The notes under the pieces were generated by a model. It was not told where the DNA came from. It ran no database searches and saw only the letters and a list, made by a program, of their open reading frames with translations. Below, piece by piece: positions 41,970 through 50,696 of a DNA stretch of 64,000 bases (within the stretch, counting starts at the first letter, position 1; the number at the start of each line of letters is the position of its first letter). A program made the position numbers and the translations under genes. Source of the DNA: Candidatus Binatia bacterium (GTDB lineage Bacteria; Desulfobacterota; Binatia; HRBIN30); assembly GCA_023150935.1 (NCBI GenBank), contig JAKLJW010000020.1, positions 1-64,000 on the forward strand. Reading direction: 5' to 3'.

Positions 41970-43088
41970 TTATCGCAGGGGGTCGCGGTGCGGCTGTGCC
42001 AGGGGCAGCAGCTTCTCGATCAGGCGCGCCTGAAATTCTTCCGGCGCCTCGATGGGGACGAAGTGACCGGCATCGTCGAACCACACCATTTCCACGTGCG
42101 GTGCCTGCAAGCGTGTCGACCATTGCTCGACCAGCTCGAACGGGGTGTTGTAATCGTGCCGGCCGGCGAATAGGAACACCGGCACCTCCAGACGAGGGAC
42201 GGTCGTAAACAGGTCGACGTGCAACCGATCGGGCAACAGAACCTCGAGGCTCTGCCGGAAGCAGCCCGCGTAGGACAGGCGGGTCGACAGCGTGTACTCG
42301 CGTCCGAATAGCAGCGCTGGCAACACCTCCTTTGCCCGCCGCGTGTTATAGATCTCGCCGTCGTAGTGACTGAGCCAGTCGCGCTGGAGCTTGAATTCGC
42401 GCTGCGTCTTATATGGCGGGTGGATCGTGGCCAGTTCGCTCAACGCCTCCGTGTTCCCATCGCGTCTGGCTTGCTCCACCACCCAGTCGTACGAGATCTG
42501 CTCTTGTGCGTCACGATGCACGAGCTGGCCGACTCCGATGTAGGCGTAGAACAGATCCGGCCGGCGCTGCGCAGCCAGCGCTCCGACCAGGCTGCCCCAC
42601 GAATGGCCAAGCAGGAAGATCTTGTTGCCGTTGCCGAGTCTTTCCGCCAACTCGATCGTATCGCCGACGATCCGTTCCAGCGTCAGACTGCTCCAGTCGA
42701 CGCCGTCACACGACGCGCCGGCGCCGCGCTGGTCCCAGTGCGCCACCACGAAATGCTTCTCCAGCTCAGCGGAGTATGTTCGCGCGATCGGCAACTGCGC
42801 ACTGCCGGGACCGCCGTGGACGTACAGGAGGACCGGGTTGCGGCGATCGGCGCCCCGCAGCAGCACCGTCTGCGGAAAGCCGCCGAGGGTAATGCGGCGC
42901 AGCTCGGCGATCGCTCGCTCGCCGTCGATCGAAGCCGTGCCCTCCGGCACCCACCACCATACTCCCAGGGCAACCGCCAGCCCGCCCAGGAGGTACGCTA
43001 CCAACTTGCCCAATCGTCGGAGCCAGGCTCGCGTCACGCCCCGTGGCCTACCACGAGCGGCCGGAACTTTCGAATGCTCGGTCGCCAT
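41970..43088 (-). CDS. Membrane-anchored alpha/beta hydrolase, proline iminopeptidase-like
   Basis: 372 aa. N-terminal membrane helix (about 28-48), then an alpha/beta-hydrolase: oxyanion motif HGGPGSAQ, DQRGAG, nucleophile elbow GHSWGS, late Asp in AGRHDYNTP and His in DDAGHFVP. HGGPG plus DQRGAG is the pattern of the S33 peptidase/prolyl iminopeptidase group. It acts outside or at the membrane; the substrate is uncertain. Confidence 0.88.
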   Translation of the reverse strand: MATEHSKVPAARGRPRGVTRAWLRRLGKLVAYLLGGLAVALGVWWWVPEGTASIDGERAIAELRRITLGGFPQTVLLRGADRRNPVLLYVHGGPGSAQLPIARTYSAELEKHFVVAHWDQRGAGASCDGVDWSSLTLERIVGDTIELAERLGNGNKIFLLGHSWGSLVGALAAQRRPDLFYAYIGVGQLVHRDAQEQISYDWVVEQARRDGNTEALSELATIHPPYKTQREFKLQRDWLSHYDGEIYNTRRAKEVLPALLFGREYTLSTRLSYAGCFRQSLEVLLPDRLHVDLFTTVPRLEVPVFLFAGRHDYNTPFELVEQWSTRLQAPHVEMVWFDDAGHFVPIEAPEEFQARLIEKLLPLAQPHRDPLR

Positions 43089-43098
43089 GCGCGGACTA

Positions 43099-43211
43099 AT
43101 TTACAATTCCCGAGTTTGCGGGCATGGCGCGAAGAAATCAGCTGGGGAGGGCGAGGCTCCCGCCGAGCTGCGACGGTCTGATGACGGCTCGGCGGGAGCC
43201 TCGTTCTCCCG
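43099..43211 (+). repeat. Composite dispersed repeat with 17-base perfect inverted repeat
   Basis: 43099-43136 matches 41253-41290 inverted. 43163-43211 matches 41011-41059 directly. CGAGGCTCCCGCCGAGC (43152-43168) and its exact complement at 43187-43203 form a stable hairpin with an 18-base loop; imperfect pairing extends the arms to about 24 bases. Confidence 0.65.
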
Positions 43212-43251
43212 ATCGAGTTGTGGCGGCGATGGGCTTCGACGAGATCGCGGC

Positions 43252-43281
43252 TTTCGTGGGTTGGGCCGCCTCTGCTAGACA
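43252..43281 (+). promoter_or_regulatory. Predicted promoter of the HEAT-repeat gene
   Basis: TTTCGT (43252-43257), 18 bases, TAGACA (43276-43281) preceded by TGC; the start codon is 32 bases downstream with a GGGGG ribosome-binding site. Confidence 0.35.
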
Positions 43282-43313
43282 CTGGGCGTGCGGACTGCGA
43301 TCGGGGGTTACCC

Positions 43314-44066
43314 ATGAGATCATCGAACTTGCTTGCCCTGGGCGCCGGGGTTGTGTTGCTCGTTGTCGTCATCTGGATCGTGCTGCCCGATCGTGACGAT
43401 CCGTCGGTGCCGGTGGGGGTATCGGCGACCGCGGTGGAGCGCAGTGCCGCCGTGCGGGAGCGCCTGAAGGACATCGGTGTGGAGCGCAGCGGTGGTGCGG
43501 ACGAACCCGGCGCGGTACCGGCGCGGATCGTGCCCGCCGACATCGGCGGGCGTGCGGACCAGCCGGGTGGTGCCGGATTGCGCCGCGACGGCGGCGAGTC
43601 GGCACCCGGTGCGGTGCGGAAGCGGCCGAGTGCGGTGGGCACCTCGGGCGAAGCCGCCGAGCAGAGCGACGTGCTTGCCGATCCGTTGCCCGAGGACATG
43701 CCGGCCATAAAGGAGATGTCGCTGCACGACGCGGACCCGCAGCGCCGGCTTGCGGCCGTGACCCTTCTCGGGGCGTTCGACGATCCGGGCGTGGTGCCGA
43801 TCCTGTCGCAGGCCCTCCTCGACGATGACGAGAACGTGCGGCTGGCGGCCGTGCAGGCGCTCGCCGATTTCACCGAAGAGCTTCCGGTCGAGGCGATCGA
43901 GGGAGCCCTGAACGATCCGTCTCCGGACGTGCGTTACGAAGCTCTCGAAGTCCTCTCGGAAGTGGGTGGCGAGGTCTCGCGTCGGGCCGCGGTCAAAGCC
44001 ATGAAAGACCCCGATGACGACGTGCGGGAGCTGGCCGAGACGATGCAGGGCGAAGACGAGCGGTGA
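43314..44066 (+). CDS. Membrane-anchored HEAT-repeat protein
   Basis: 250 aa, ATG at 43314. One N-terminal helix (LLALGAGVVLLVVVIWIVL), a disordered Gly/Arg/Ala-rich stretch (about 30-130), then three to four HEAT-like repeats each with the pattern D(P/D)xxxVRxxAVxxL (AVTLLGAFDDPGVVPIL, NVRLAAVQALADF, DVRYEALEVLSEV). Such repeats are protein-binding scaffolds. The C-terminal end is acidic. Confidence 0.8.
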   Translation: MRSSNLLALGAGVVLLVVVIWIVLPDRDDPSVPVGVSATAVERSAAVRERLKDIGVERSGGADEPGAVPARIVPADIGGRADQPGGAGLRRDGGESAPGAVRKRPSAVGTSGEAAEQSDVLADPLPEDMPAIKEMSLHDADPQRRLAAVTLLGAFDDPGVVPILSQALLDDDENVRLAAVQALADFTEELPVEAIEGALNDPSPDVRYEALEVLSEVGGEVSRRAAVKAMKDPDDDVRELAETMQGEDER

Positions 44067-44075
44067 TAGCCACTT

Positions 44076-45158
44076 CTACGGCGCCAAGTCGAACAGCTCG
44101 CGGAACCCCGTGGGCTCGTGCGGACCGAGGATCAGTTGTTCGAGCACGCCGATACCGCGGCGCGACCCCAGACGGGCCTCGCACACCGCCTGAATGTGCA
44201 GATAGAACGGTGCTGCCGGATCGCAGTCGGCGAGTGCCCAGCTTTCGCCGTCGACGGCATTGTCGCCCACGTACATTCCATGGCCCCATTGCGGGTGCCC
44301 GTAACCCAGGCCGAGCATGTAGAAGTTGTACAGCGGCGTGAGGTCGATCTGCAGGGCCTCGCCCCGTGGCGGTTGCAGCACGATATCGGCGCGGGCGGCG
44401 TGACGCGTACCGGGTTTCATGGTGAGGCGGTAGTCGACCGTGCGCATGGTGCTGACCGTGTCGGCGGAGGCGGTCATGCCGGCAGCGTGCCAGCGCGTTC
44501 CGTCGGCGTCTTCGTTGACGTCGAAGTGCGTACACAGGTCGTCGAAGTGCATCGGCGCCCACAGCCAGAAGAACTGGATCGGCCCCGGCGTCGGCACGGT
44601 TTCGCGCTCCCCGACCGGCCGGATGCCCCAGGAGCGGTCGCGCATGCCGAGGAATCCCGCGTCGCCGATGTCGATCGTCGTCCCGTCGATGTCGAGCTTG
44701 CCGCTCCAGGTGCCGTGTTGCGTCATCCGGGTCAGGTCCATCAGCAGTCGGTTGCCGATGCGCTTGAAGAAACGCGGCTCTTCGAGCGCCGGGGCGCGGC
44801 GGGTAAACACGAGATCGCCGGCGATGCCCCAGGGATTGGGGTCGATGCGCAGGCGCAGCCGCGTCAGCGGTTCGAGTACATCGACGTGGATCGGGCCGAC
44901 GTGCGTGTCCATGCGTTCGGGCCCGGCGACCCGGGAAGCGCGGAGGACGTACTGGCGACCGTTGCGTACGACGCTGACGGCGCCGTCGACAATGCCGCGG
45001 TTCGGATATGTGCCGAGGGCAGCCGCAAAAAAGACCGACCCGTCGCGGGCGAAGCCGTTGAAGAAGTAGCGGTCGTAGAAATTGCGGTCGCTGGTGCCGA
45101 CGCAGGCGATCGGGTCGGGCGTTTGATGAACGGGGAAGTCGTCGGCTTTGGTGAGCAT
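44076..45158 (-). CDS. Conserved-looking protein of unknown function, lipocalin-like beta-barrel
   Basis: 360 aa, no signal peptide. It is rich in beta-strand and Trp-Gly motifs (DRSWGIRPVG, PIQFFWLWAPMHFDDLC, PQWGHGMYVGDN), suggesting a double beta-barrel of the hydroxyneurosporene-hydratase/AttH-like kind. GAGGACC precedes the start. It forms a probable operon with the gene upstream on the same strand (45183-45701). The substrate is unknown, possibly a hydrophobic ligand. Confidence 0.6.
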   Translation of the reverse strand: MLTKADDFPVHQTPDPIACVGTSDRNFYDRYFFNGFARDGSVFFAAALGTYPNRGIVDGAVSVVRNGRQYVLRASRVAGPERMDTHVGPIHVDVLEPLTRLRLRIDPNPWGIAGDLVFTRRAPALEEPRFFKRIGNRLLMDLTRMTQHGTWSGKLDIDGTTIDIGDAGFLGMRDRSWGIRPVGERETVPTPGPIQFFWLWAPMHFDDLCTHFDVNEDADGTRWHAAGMTASADTVSTMRTVDYRLTMKPGTRHAARADIVLQPPRGEALQIDLTPLYNFYMLGLGYGHPQWGHGMYVGDNAVDGESWALADCDPAAPFYLHIQAVCEARLGSRRGIGVLEQLILGPHEPTGFRELFDLAP

Positions 45159-45182
45159 TTCGGTCCTCGGTGTGTTGGTCGG

Positions 45183-45701
45183 TCAGGGTTTGGCAAGGCG
45201 CTCCGCGGGAGCGCCGGTGATGCGGCGTACGAGATGGTCGACGGCGGCCGCGTAGTCCGCGGCGTCGGCGTCTGTGACGCATGGGAGGTCGCGCAAGCGT
45301 ACGCGGTCGGCCATGGCCAGGGCCTGCCACTCGCGCAGGTGGAGCTTTACGCCGGCGCGGTCGAGTTTGTCGCGGATCGGGCGAGGAATGAGTTCGAGGT
45401 CGGCGTACTCCTGGGGCGTGAGCGTTGCCGCGGTGTCGCCGGGCTCCCAGCGGGCGACGCGGTGGCGAACGGCACCGCTCTGGGACGGCAACGATTCGAG
45501 AACGTTCCGGCCACCGCACTTCGGGCATGGTAAGAAGCGCAGATCGCCGGCGGTGCGTGCCGTCCAGGCCAGATCGGTGTATAGGACGTTGTCGCTGTCC
45601 ACTTCGTAGGCGAGGAGCCCGTTGCAGTTCGGTCCAAGGCACCGCAGTGTCCTTACGTCGGGGGATTTCTTCGGGGCTGGTCGGGCGGGTGCGTCGCTCA
45701 T
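45183..45701 (-). CDS. Zinc-ribbon protein with nitrate reductase-associated-like domain
   Basis: 172 aa. The N-terminal half has CLGPNC and CPKCGG, a Cys4 zinc ribbon. The C-terminal half (about 100-165) reads DLELIPRPIRDKLDRAGVKLHLREWQAL...RLRDLPC, matching the pattern of the Nitr_red_assoc family (IPxxxRxKLDxxGxKLxxxEW). The zinc-ribbon fusion is unusual to my knowledge. No nitrate reductase genes are nearby. Confidence 0.6.
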   Translation of the reverse strand: MSDAPARPAPKKSPDVRTLRCLGPNCNGLLAYEVDSDNVLYTDLAWTARTAGDLRFLPCPKCGGRNVLESLPSQSGAVRHRVARWEPGDTAATLTPQEYADLELIPRPIRDKLDRAGVKLHLREWQALAMADRVRLRDLPCVTDADAADYAAAVDHLVRRITGAPAERLAKP

Positions 45702-45709
45702 CGAGGGGG

Positions 45710-45739
45710 TGCATAACCAAGTTTTCGGCGGATGGGCAA
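45710..45739 (-). promoter_or_regulatory. Predicted leaderless promoter of the zinc-ribbon gene
   Basis: On the minus strand TTGCCC (45739-45734), 18 bases, TATGCA (45715-45710), then eight bases to the ATG at 45701. Confidence 0.45.
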
Positions 45740-45925
45740 GTCGGCCCGGTTTGCGACAGCCCGGAGTTAAGCTCCTTGACTAACGCGGAACGGTTGCAAA
45801 GGATGAAAATTGCCTCTACTGCTGGCCGGCGGTTTCCGGGGTTGGCCGGATCGCTCGTCCGCAAGGCCACGTATGAAAAGAACCGTCCCGATTTTCGCTG
45901 TTGGTCGCCAATAATGGAGGGATCT

Positions 45926-47464
45926 ATGCGCCGTGTGATTCGATCGGGGATGCTGAGTGTGTGCGGGATTTGCGTGGCATGGTGTGGCGCGCTCGGGCAA
46001 CCGCCGGTGGGGTTTGGTCTGGCCGGGGAGTTCGATGTCGGCTTGACGCCGCTTGGCATTGCGGCCGGCGACTTCGATGGCGACGGGGTGGTTGACCTGT
46101 GCACCGCCAACTCAGATTCGGGGGACGTGTCCGTCCTGTTCGGAGTGGGTGACGGAACCTTCGATGTTACCCTGCCGGGCCAGCCGGCGGGGCTCGCTCC
46201 CGTCAGCATAGCCACCGGCGACGTCGATGACGACGGCGACGTCGACATCGTCGTCGCGGATGCGTCCGGCAGCACGATCGGTGTGTTGCTGAACGAGGGA
46301 GACGCGACGTTCGCTCCGGTGGTAGAGACGGACACGGGAGACGGGCCGGAAGCCGTGGTGCTGGGCCATTTCGATGACGACGAGTTTTTGGACGCGGCCA
46401 CCGCGAATTACGATGACGAGACGGTAACCGTTCTGCTCGGGGAGGGCGATGGCACCTTCACGCTCGGCGACGAGCTCCTCGTCGGCAGCTCGCCGGTCGG
46501 CCTGGCGACGGACGATCTCGACGGTGACGGCCGCGCGGATCTGGTGGTGGCGAACTCCACCGGGGGCGATGAATCGGCGGGTAGCGTGACGGTCCTGGTG
46601 GGACTGGGCGAGGGCAAGTTCGAGGCAATGCCCGAAATCGAAGTCGACTGCGACGACGTCGATTGCACTCCAGTGGCGCTGGGAATCGCCGACTTGAACG
46701 GCGACGGCAAGCTCGACATCGCGGTGGCCAACGAGAGCGGTAGCAACGTGTCGATACTACTCGGGGACGGTAACTTCGAGTTTACGGCCGGCGCAATTGT
46801 GCCGGCTTCCGGCAACCCGGAGGCCATAGCGATTGCCGATTATAATGCGGACGGGAAGCTCGATATTGCAACGAGCAGCGATTCGGACGATAGAATCGTT
46901 GTGCTCCTCGGAAAGGGTGACGGTACGTTCCTGCCGGAACCGCAGACCACGGTGATGGCCGAAGCGGCTGCGGGGTCGGCGACTATCACGCTTGTAGACG
47001 CGGGCCGGTTTCCAGACGAGGGGTGGGTGCAGCTTGGTGAGTCGACGCGGGTCGGGTATGTGTCGAAGGCGGACAACGTCCTGACGCTGGGCGCTGCCCT
47101 CGTCGAGACCGTACCGGCCGATACTCCCGCCATCCCGGTATTCCCGACCGACGGCGCTCCGTGGGGTCTGGTGTCGGCGGACTTCAACGGCGACGGTAAG
47201 CCGGATGTGGCCACGGCCAACGCAGAGGGCGACAACGTTACGGTGCTGCTAAATACCTCCGGAGCCGTTTCTCCCTGCGTGGGCGATTGCAAGAATGACG
47301 GCGAAGTGACGGTGGACGACCTGATCATCATGGTCAACGTGGCCAACGGGGCGGCGCCGGTGGCCGATTGCCTCGCCGGCGATGCCAACCACGACGGAAC
47401 GATCACGATAGACGACATTATTATCGCGGTGAATAACGCGTTGAACGGTTGCCCGGAGTTGTGA
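45926..47464 (+). CDS. Secreted FG-GAP/VCBS beta-propeller protein with dockerin-like C-terminus
   Basis: 512 aa, ATG at 45926 five bases after GGAGGG. Signal peptide, then six to seven repeats of the type GDFDGDGxxDLxxAN...GxVxVLLGxGDGTF, each with a DxDxDG calcium loop: an integrin-like beta-propeller. The last ~60 residues are two dockerin-like EF half-loops: GDCKNDGEVTVDD, which lacks a ligand at loop position 3, and GDANHDGTITIDD, which is canonical. They are followed by AVNNALNGCP. This tail is nearly repeated in the next gene. It would be exported and dock to a cohesin partner. Confidence 0.85.
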   Translation: MRRVIRSGMLSVCGICVAWCGALGQPPVGFGLAGEFDVGLTPLGIAAGDFDGDGVVDLCTANSDSGDVSVLFGVGDGTFDVTLPGQPAGLAPVSIATGDVDDDGDVDIVVADASGSTIGVLLNEGDATFAPVVETDTGDGPEAVVLGHFDDDEFLDAATANYDDETVTVLLGEGDGTFTLGDELLVGSSPVGLATDDLDGDGRADLVVANSTGGDESAGSVTVLVGLGEGKFEAMPEIEVDCDDVDCTPVALGIADLNGDGKLDIAVANESGSNVSILLGDGNFEFTAGAIVPASGNPEAIAIADYNADGKLDIATSSDSDDRIVVLLGKGDGTFLPEPQTTVMAEAAAGSATITLVDAGRFPDEGWVQLGESTRVGYVSKADNVLTLGAALVETVPADTPAIPVFPTDGAPWGLVSADFNGDGKPDVATANAEGDNVTVLLNTSGAVSPCVGDCKNDGEVTVDDLIIMVNVANGAAPVADCLAGDANHDGTITIDDIIIAVNNALNGCPEL

Positions 47465-47657
47465 GGATAGGGTGCCGGAGTTCGGACACTTGATGCGAGA
47501 GGATGGGGAGGACGAGCGGCCGCAGAGTAACTTCGGGGCGCGGCGCGTTGGCGCCCGGAGAGACGGGACAAGACCGGCGGCTCCTTGGCGTGCACAGGGG
47601 CCGGCCCCGTCCCCCGGTACTCAGTCTTAGCGTCTGACGAGAAGAGAGGTTTTCCAC

Positions 47658-48596
47658 ATGGCGATCCACAAATGGTTGACGGCGTTTATGGTGGCGGCGG
47701 TGGGTATTGGAAGTTCTGCCACGGCGCAGACCGTGACGCCCTGTCCCAACGCGGCGAACTGCGCCGAGGTGACGGTGGGCGGCGGCAGCGGCAAGACTGG
47801 GGACGTCGTCCCCATCGACGTGACTTTCAAGCAAGGCCCGGACAACGGGGCCGCCGGTGGGCTGGACGAAATTGCGGCCCTGGCGATGACCATCGCGCTC
47901 GGCACAAGTGGCACGCCGCTGGGCCTGGCCGATTGCACACAGGGGGCTGACGGCTTGCCGGTGTCGGTGAAGCCAGATGCGTCGATCGCCAACTTCAAAG
48001 TGGTCGTCGAGAACGCATACTGCGGCGGGACCAGGATCCACTGCCTTTGTCCGAACCCGGGCAGTGGCACGTCGCCCGACAACTTCCTCAACCTGGTAAT
48101 TTACGGTCCCAATCCGCTGCCGACCCCCGGTCCCAATCCGATCGACATTCCGGTGCTGCCGGCCGGGCCGCAGAAGCTGGTGACGATTGATCTCAAGATT
48201 AACGCCGGGGCGACCGGGGCGATCCCGCTGAAGGTTTACACGGAAAGTGCCGACAGCACGAAGCCTCAGTACACGGCGTTCCTGTCGGTGGGCGATAAGC
48301 TTGCGGTCGATCAAACGTGTACGCCGATCGAGGGTCAGCCGCCGTGCAGCGCCGGGGCGACCAGCCAGGTGGCGATTGCCAACGGTCAGATCGCGGTTGC
48401 CGTGAGCTGTACCGGCGACTGCCTTGGCGACGGCGAGGTCACCGTCGACGACATCATCAAGATGGTCAACATCGCCAATGGCACTGCGTCGCTGAGCGAG
48501 TGTACGGCCGGCGACGGCAACGGCGACGGCGAGGTCACCATCGACGACATCATCGTTGCAGTGAACAACGCCCTTAACGGCTGCCCGGTCGGGTGA
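47658..48596 (+). CDS. Secreted protein with cohesin-like domain and dockerin-like C-terminus
   Basis: 312 aa. A signal peptide (ending SSATAQ) is followed by about 200 residues beginning VTVGGGSGKTGDVVPIDVTF, the beta-sandwich opening pattern of cohesin/CBM-like domains, with several Cys pairs. Residues ~250-311 are a dockerin-like pair: GDCLGDGEVTVDD (loop position 3 lost) and GDGNGDGEVTIDD (canonical), ending VNNALNGCP. Having both modules would allow chain-like assembly. It lies between the propeller and scaffold genes. Confidence 0.75.
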   Translation: MAIHKWLTAFMVAAVGIGSSATAQTVTPCPNAANCAEVTVGGGSGKTGDVVPIDVTFKQGPDNGAAGGLDEIAALAMTIALGTSGTPLGLADCTQGADGLPVSVKPDASIANFKVVVENAYCGGTRIHCLCPNPGSGTSPDNFLNLVIYGPNPLPTPGPNPIDIPVLPAGPQKLVTIDLKINAGATGAIPLKVYTESADSTKPQYTAFLSVGDKLAVDQTCTPIEGQPPCSAGATSQVAIANGQIAVAVSCTGDCLGDGEVTVDDIIKMVNIANGTASLSECTAGDGNGDGEVTIDDIIVAVNNALNGCPVG

Positions 48597-48797
48597 ACAT
48601 CGAGCTCATAAGGCCAAAAAGAGTTGACCTCTGCGCCAGAATGGTGCAGATGTCAGCGACAAAATCGTTCAGGGGGCGAGTGCCGAGCACGTGATGAGCA
48701 CGTAAGCGGGGCTGCCCGTTGAATTCGTCGAGCCAGGTGTGCCAGAGACAACGGGAGTCCGGTAAGAAATCGCAAACTTTCGGAGGGAGGATCGAGT
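48597..48797. other. Intergenic region before the scaffold gene
   Basis: 200 bases without a clear gene. A minus-strand frame encodes SRCLWHTWLDEFNGQPRL-like text that faintly recalls a transposase end, but it has no support. Confidence 0.3.
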
Positions 48798-50441
48798 ATG
48801 GGTCAGAGGTTGGGACGCATGGCGCTCTGGGGCGCGGTCCTGCCCGTGGCGGGGTTGCTGTTCGGCAGCGCAACCGCCTGGGGTCAGGGAATTCAGCTCA
48901 GCGACGTCGAGACCACGGCGGGCCAGCAGGTTCAGATTACCGCCACGCTGAAGACCGGCGGCGGCGACGTGGCCGGTACGCAGAACGACTTCACGTTTGC
49001 GACGACGGAGAACCGCACGATAACCGTCGTGCGCAAGACGAACGGCCGTCCGGACTGTGCCGTGAATCCGGAAATCAACAAGACCAGCACGACCTTTGCC
49101 TTCCAGCCCCCGAGCTGCACGGCCGAGACCTGTACGGCGGTGCGCGCGATCGTCTTCTCCTCGGAAGACGTCGAGCCGATCGCCGACGGTTCAGTGCTGT
49201 ACACCTGCAAGGTGCAGGTGGCGGCGGAGGCGCAGGGGGGCACGTATCCGCTGACGATCAGCGGCACGATTCTGAGCAACCCCACCGGCGGTCGCGTTTG
49301 TGGTCCCGCCGCCGGTAACCCTCCTTGCAGCGAAGACAAGAGCGGCTCGGTGGTCATCCCTGGCGGCGGCCCGACGCCGACCCCGACGGAGGAGCCGCCG
49401 ACGCCGACGCCGACTGAGCCCGCGCCGACCGGACCGGGTATTAAGATCGGTTCGGTACAGACGACCGCCGGGCAGCAGGTCACGATCGATGCGACGCTGG
49501 CGACCGGCGGCGGCGATGTGGCCGGTACGCAGAACGACTTCACGTTTGCGACGGAAGGGAACCGCCAGGTTACCGTCGTGCGCAAAACGAACGGCCGTCC
49601 GGACTGCGCGGTAAATCCGGAAATCAACAAGACCAGCACGACTTTTGCCTTCCAGCCGCCGAGTTGCACGGCCGAGACCTGCACGGCGGTGCGGGCGATC
49701 GTCTTCTCGTCGGAAGACGTCGAACCGATTGCTGACGGCGCTGTTCTGTACACCTGCAAGATACAGGTGGCGGAGAGCGCACCGGACGGTGTGTATCCGC
49801 TGACCATTAGCGGCACGATTCTCAGTAACCCGACGGGTGGACGGGTGTGCGGTCCAGCGGCGGGCAATCCGCCCTGCACGGGCGATCAGAGCGGCGCTGT
49901 CACGGTAGGGGTGGTCGGTCCGACCGCGACGCCGACTCAGGGCGAGCCGGCGACGCCGACGCCGACCGAGCCGGCGGTCATGACGCCGACGAGCACTGCG
50001 ACAAGCGCCCCCCCCACCGTCACGTCGACTAGCGCCCCGACCCGCACGGCGACGGCCTCGCCGACCATCGTTCCGGGGATTACCACCCTGGCGAACGACA
50101 TCACGGCTGCCACCCTGCAGATCCCGGTCATCAACTACGCCGGCTTCCCGCGGACCGGCACCGTGAAGATCGGTACCGAGCAGATCAAGTACGACGGTAT
50201 CGGCACGACGCCGGGCGATCCGCAAATCGGACTGCTGCTCAATGCCGTGCGCGGGGCCAACGGCACGACGGCGCAGTCGCACTCCGCGGGATCGGTGGTG
50301 ACGTTGCTTACGCCGACCCCGACGTACGACGACGACGGCTGCGACTGCCGCGTCGCCAGTTCGGGTGGTAATGCACGTACAGCGTGGCTGGTTCTCATCC
50401 CGGTCGCCGCGCTGCTCGTGCTGCGTCGCCGTTCGAAGTAA
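48798..50441 (+). CDS. Surface-anchored scaffold with two near-identical cohesin-like domains and MYXO-CTERM tail
   Basis: 547 aa; GGAGGGAGG lies before the ATG. Signal peptide (ending TAWGQ). Domain 1 (about 31-175) and domain 2 (about 215-360) are almost identical, each beginning VxTTAGQQVxIxATL and containing GTQNDFTFAT, FSSEDVEPIADG and YPLTISGTILSN, a cohesin-like beta-sandwich with conserved Cys. Pro/Thr linkers separate them. A third small domain (about 420-500, ITAATLQIPVINYAGFP) repeats a module also seen in the propeller protein (ATITLVDAGRFP). The tail CDCRVAS...AWLVLIPVAALLVLRRRSK is a typical myxobacterial sorting signal. Confidence 0.83.
   Translation: MGQRLGRMALWGAVLPVAGLLFGSATAWGQGIQLSDVETTAGQQVQITATLKTGGGDVAGTQNDFTFATTENRTITVVRKTNGRPDCAVNPEINKTSTTFAFQPPSCTAETCTAVRAIVFSSEDVEPIADGSVLYTCKVQVAAEAQGGTYPLTISGTILSNPTGGRVCGPAAGNPPCSEDKSGSVVIPGGGPTPTPTEEPPTPTPTEPAPTGPGIKIGSVQTTAGQQVTIDATLATGGGDVAGTQNDFTFATEGNRQVTVVRKTNGRPDCAVNPEINKTSTTFAFQPPSCTAETCTAVRAIVFSSEDVEPIADGAVLYTCKIQVAESAPDGVYPLTISGTILSNPTGGRVCGPAAGNPPCTGDQSGAVTVGVVGPTATPTQGEPATPTPTEPAVMTPTSTATSAPPTVTSTSAPTRTATASPTIVPGITTLANDITAATLQIPVINYAGFPRTGTVKIGTEQIKYDGIGTTPGDPQIGLLLNAVRGANGTTAQSHSAGSVVTLLTPTPTYDDDGCDCRVASSGGNARTAWLVLIPVAALLVLRRRSK
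48885..49880 (+). repeat. Internal duplication encoding the two cohesin-like domains
   Basis: About 440 bases at 48885-49340 recur at 49437-49880 with few changes, including long identical runs around the DNDF/FTFAT and VFSSEDVEP coding parts. The high nucleotide similarity suggests a recent duplication or gene conversion. Confidence 0.8.
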
Positions 50442-50473
50442 GCAGGCGGGGTTTCGGCTCCGCGGCGCAACAA

Positions 50474-50515
50474 CAAGGAGGGAGTCCCCGGCCGGGGGCT
50501 CCCTCCTTGCGCTTT
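50474..50515 (+). terminator. Rho-independent-like terminator after the scaffold gene
   Basis: CAAGGAGGGAG and CTCCCTCCTTG pair across an inner CCCCGG/CCGGGG stem, giving about 17 pairs at 50474-50509, followed by CGCTTTT. It lies 32 bases after the stop codon. Confidence 0.7.
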
Positions 50516-50661
50516 TGGGGGGCCTGCCGCCGGTCTCCAGGCCGCACAACTCCGCCCCGCCCCACCTCGGCCGGCCGGCCTGCTTCCGCGGCAGTCTCGA
50601 CGCGATGATCCGCGGCTGGTTCTGACGTCACTGGCTGGCTAAGTAAGAAGGGCGGCGCCCC

Positions 50662-50689
50662 TTAAGTCGGGGTGGCGTCCCGGTAAGCT
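50662..50689 (+). promoter_or_regulatory. Predicted leaderless promoter of fpr
   Basis: TTAAGT (50662-50667), 16 bases, TAAGCT (50684-50689), then seven bases to the ATG at 50697. No Shine-Dalgarno sequence. Confidence 0.45.
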
Positions 50690-50696
50690 GGATAAC

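Noticed and set aside
45183..45701. Plain zinc-ribbon ribosomal or topoisomerase-like protein
   Set aside because: The C-terminal half fits the nitrate reductase-associated pattern better, and the cysteine spacing is not that of known ribosomal proteins.
48597..48797. Transposase fragment on the minus strand
   Set aside because: Only a vague resemblance over about 40 residues, with no catalytic motif or terminal repeats.
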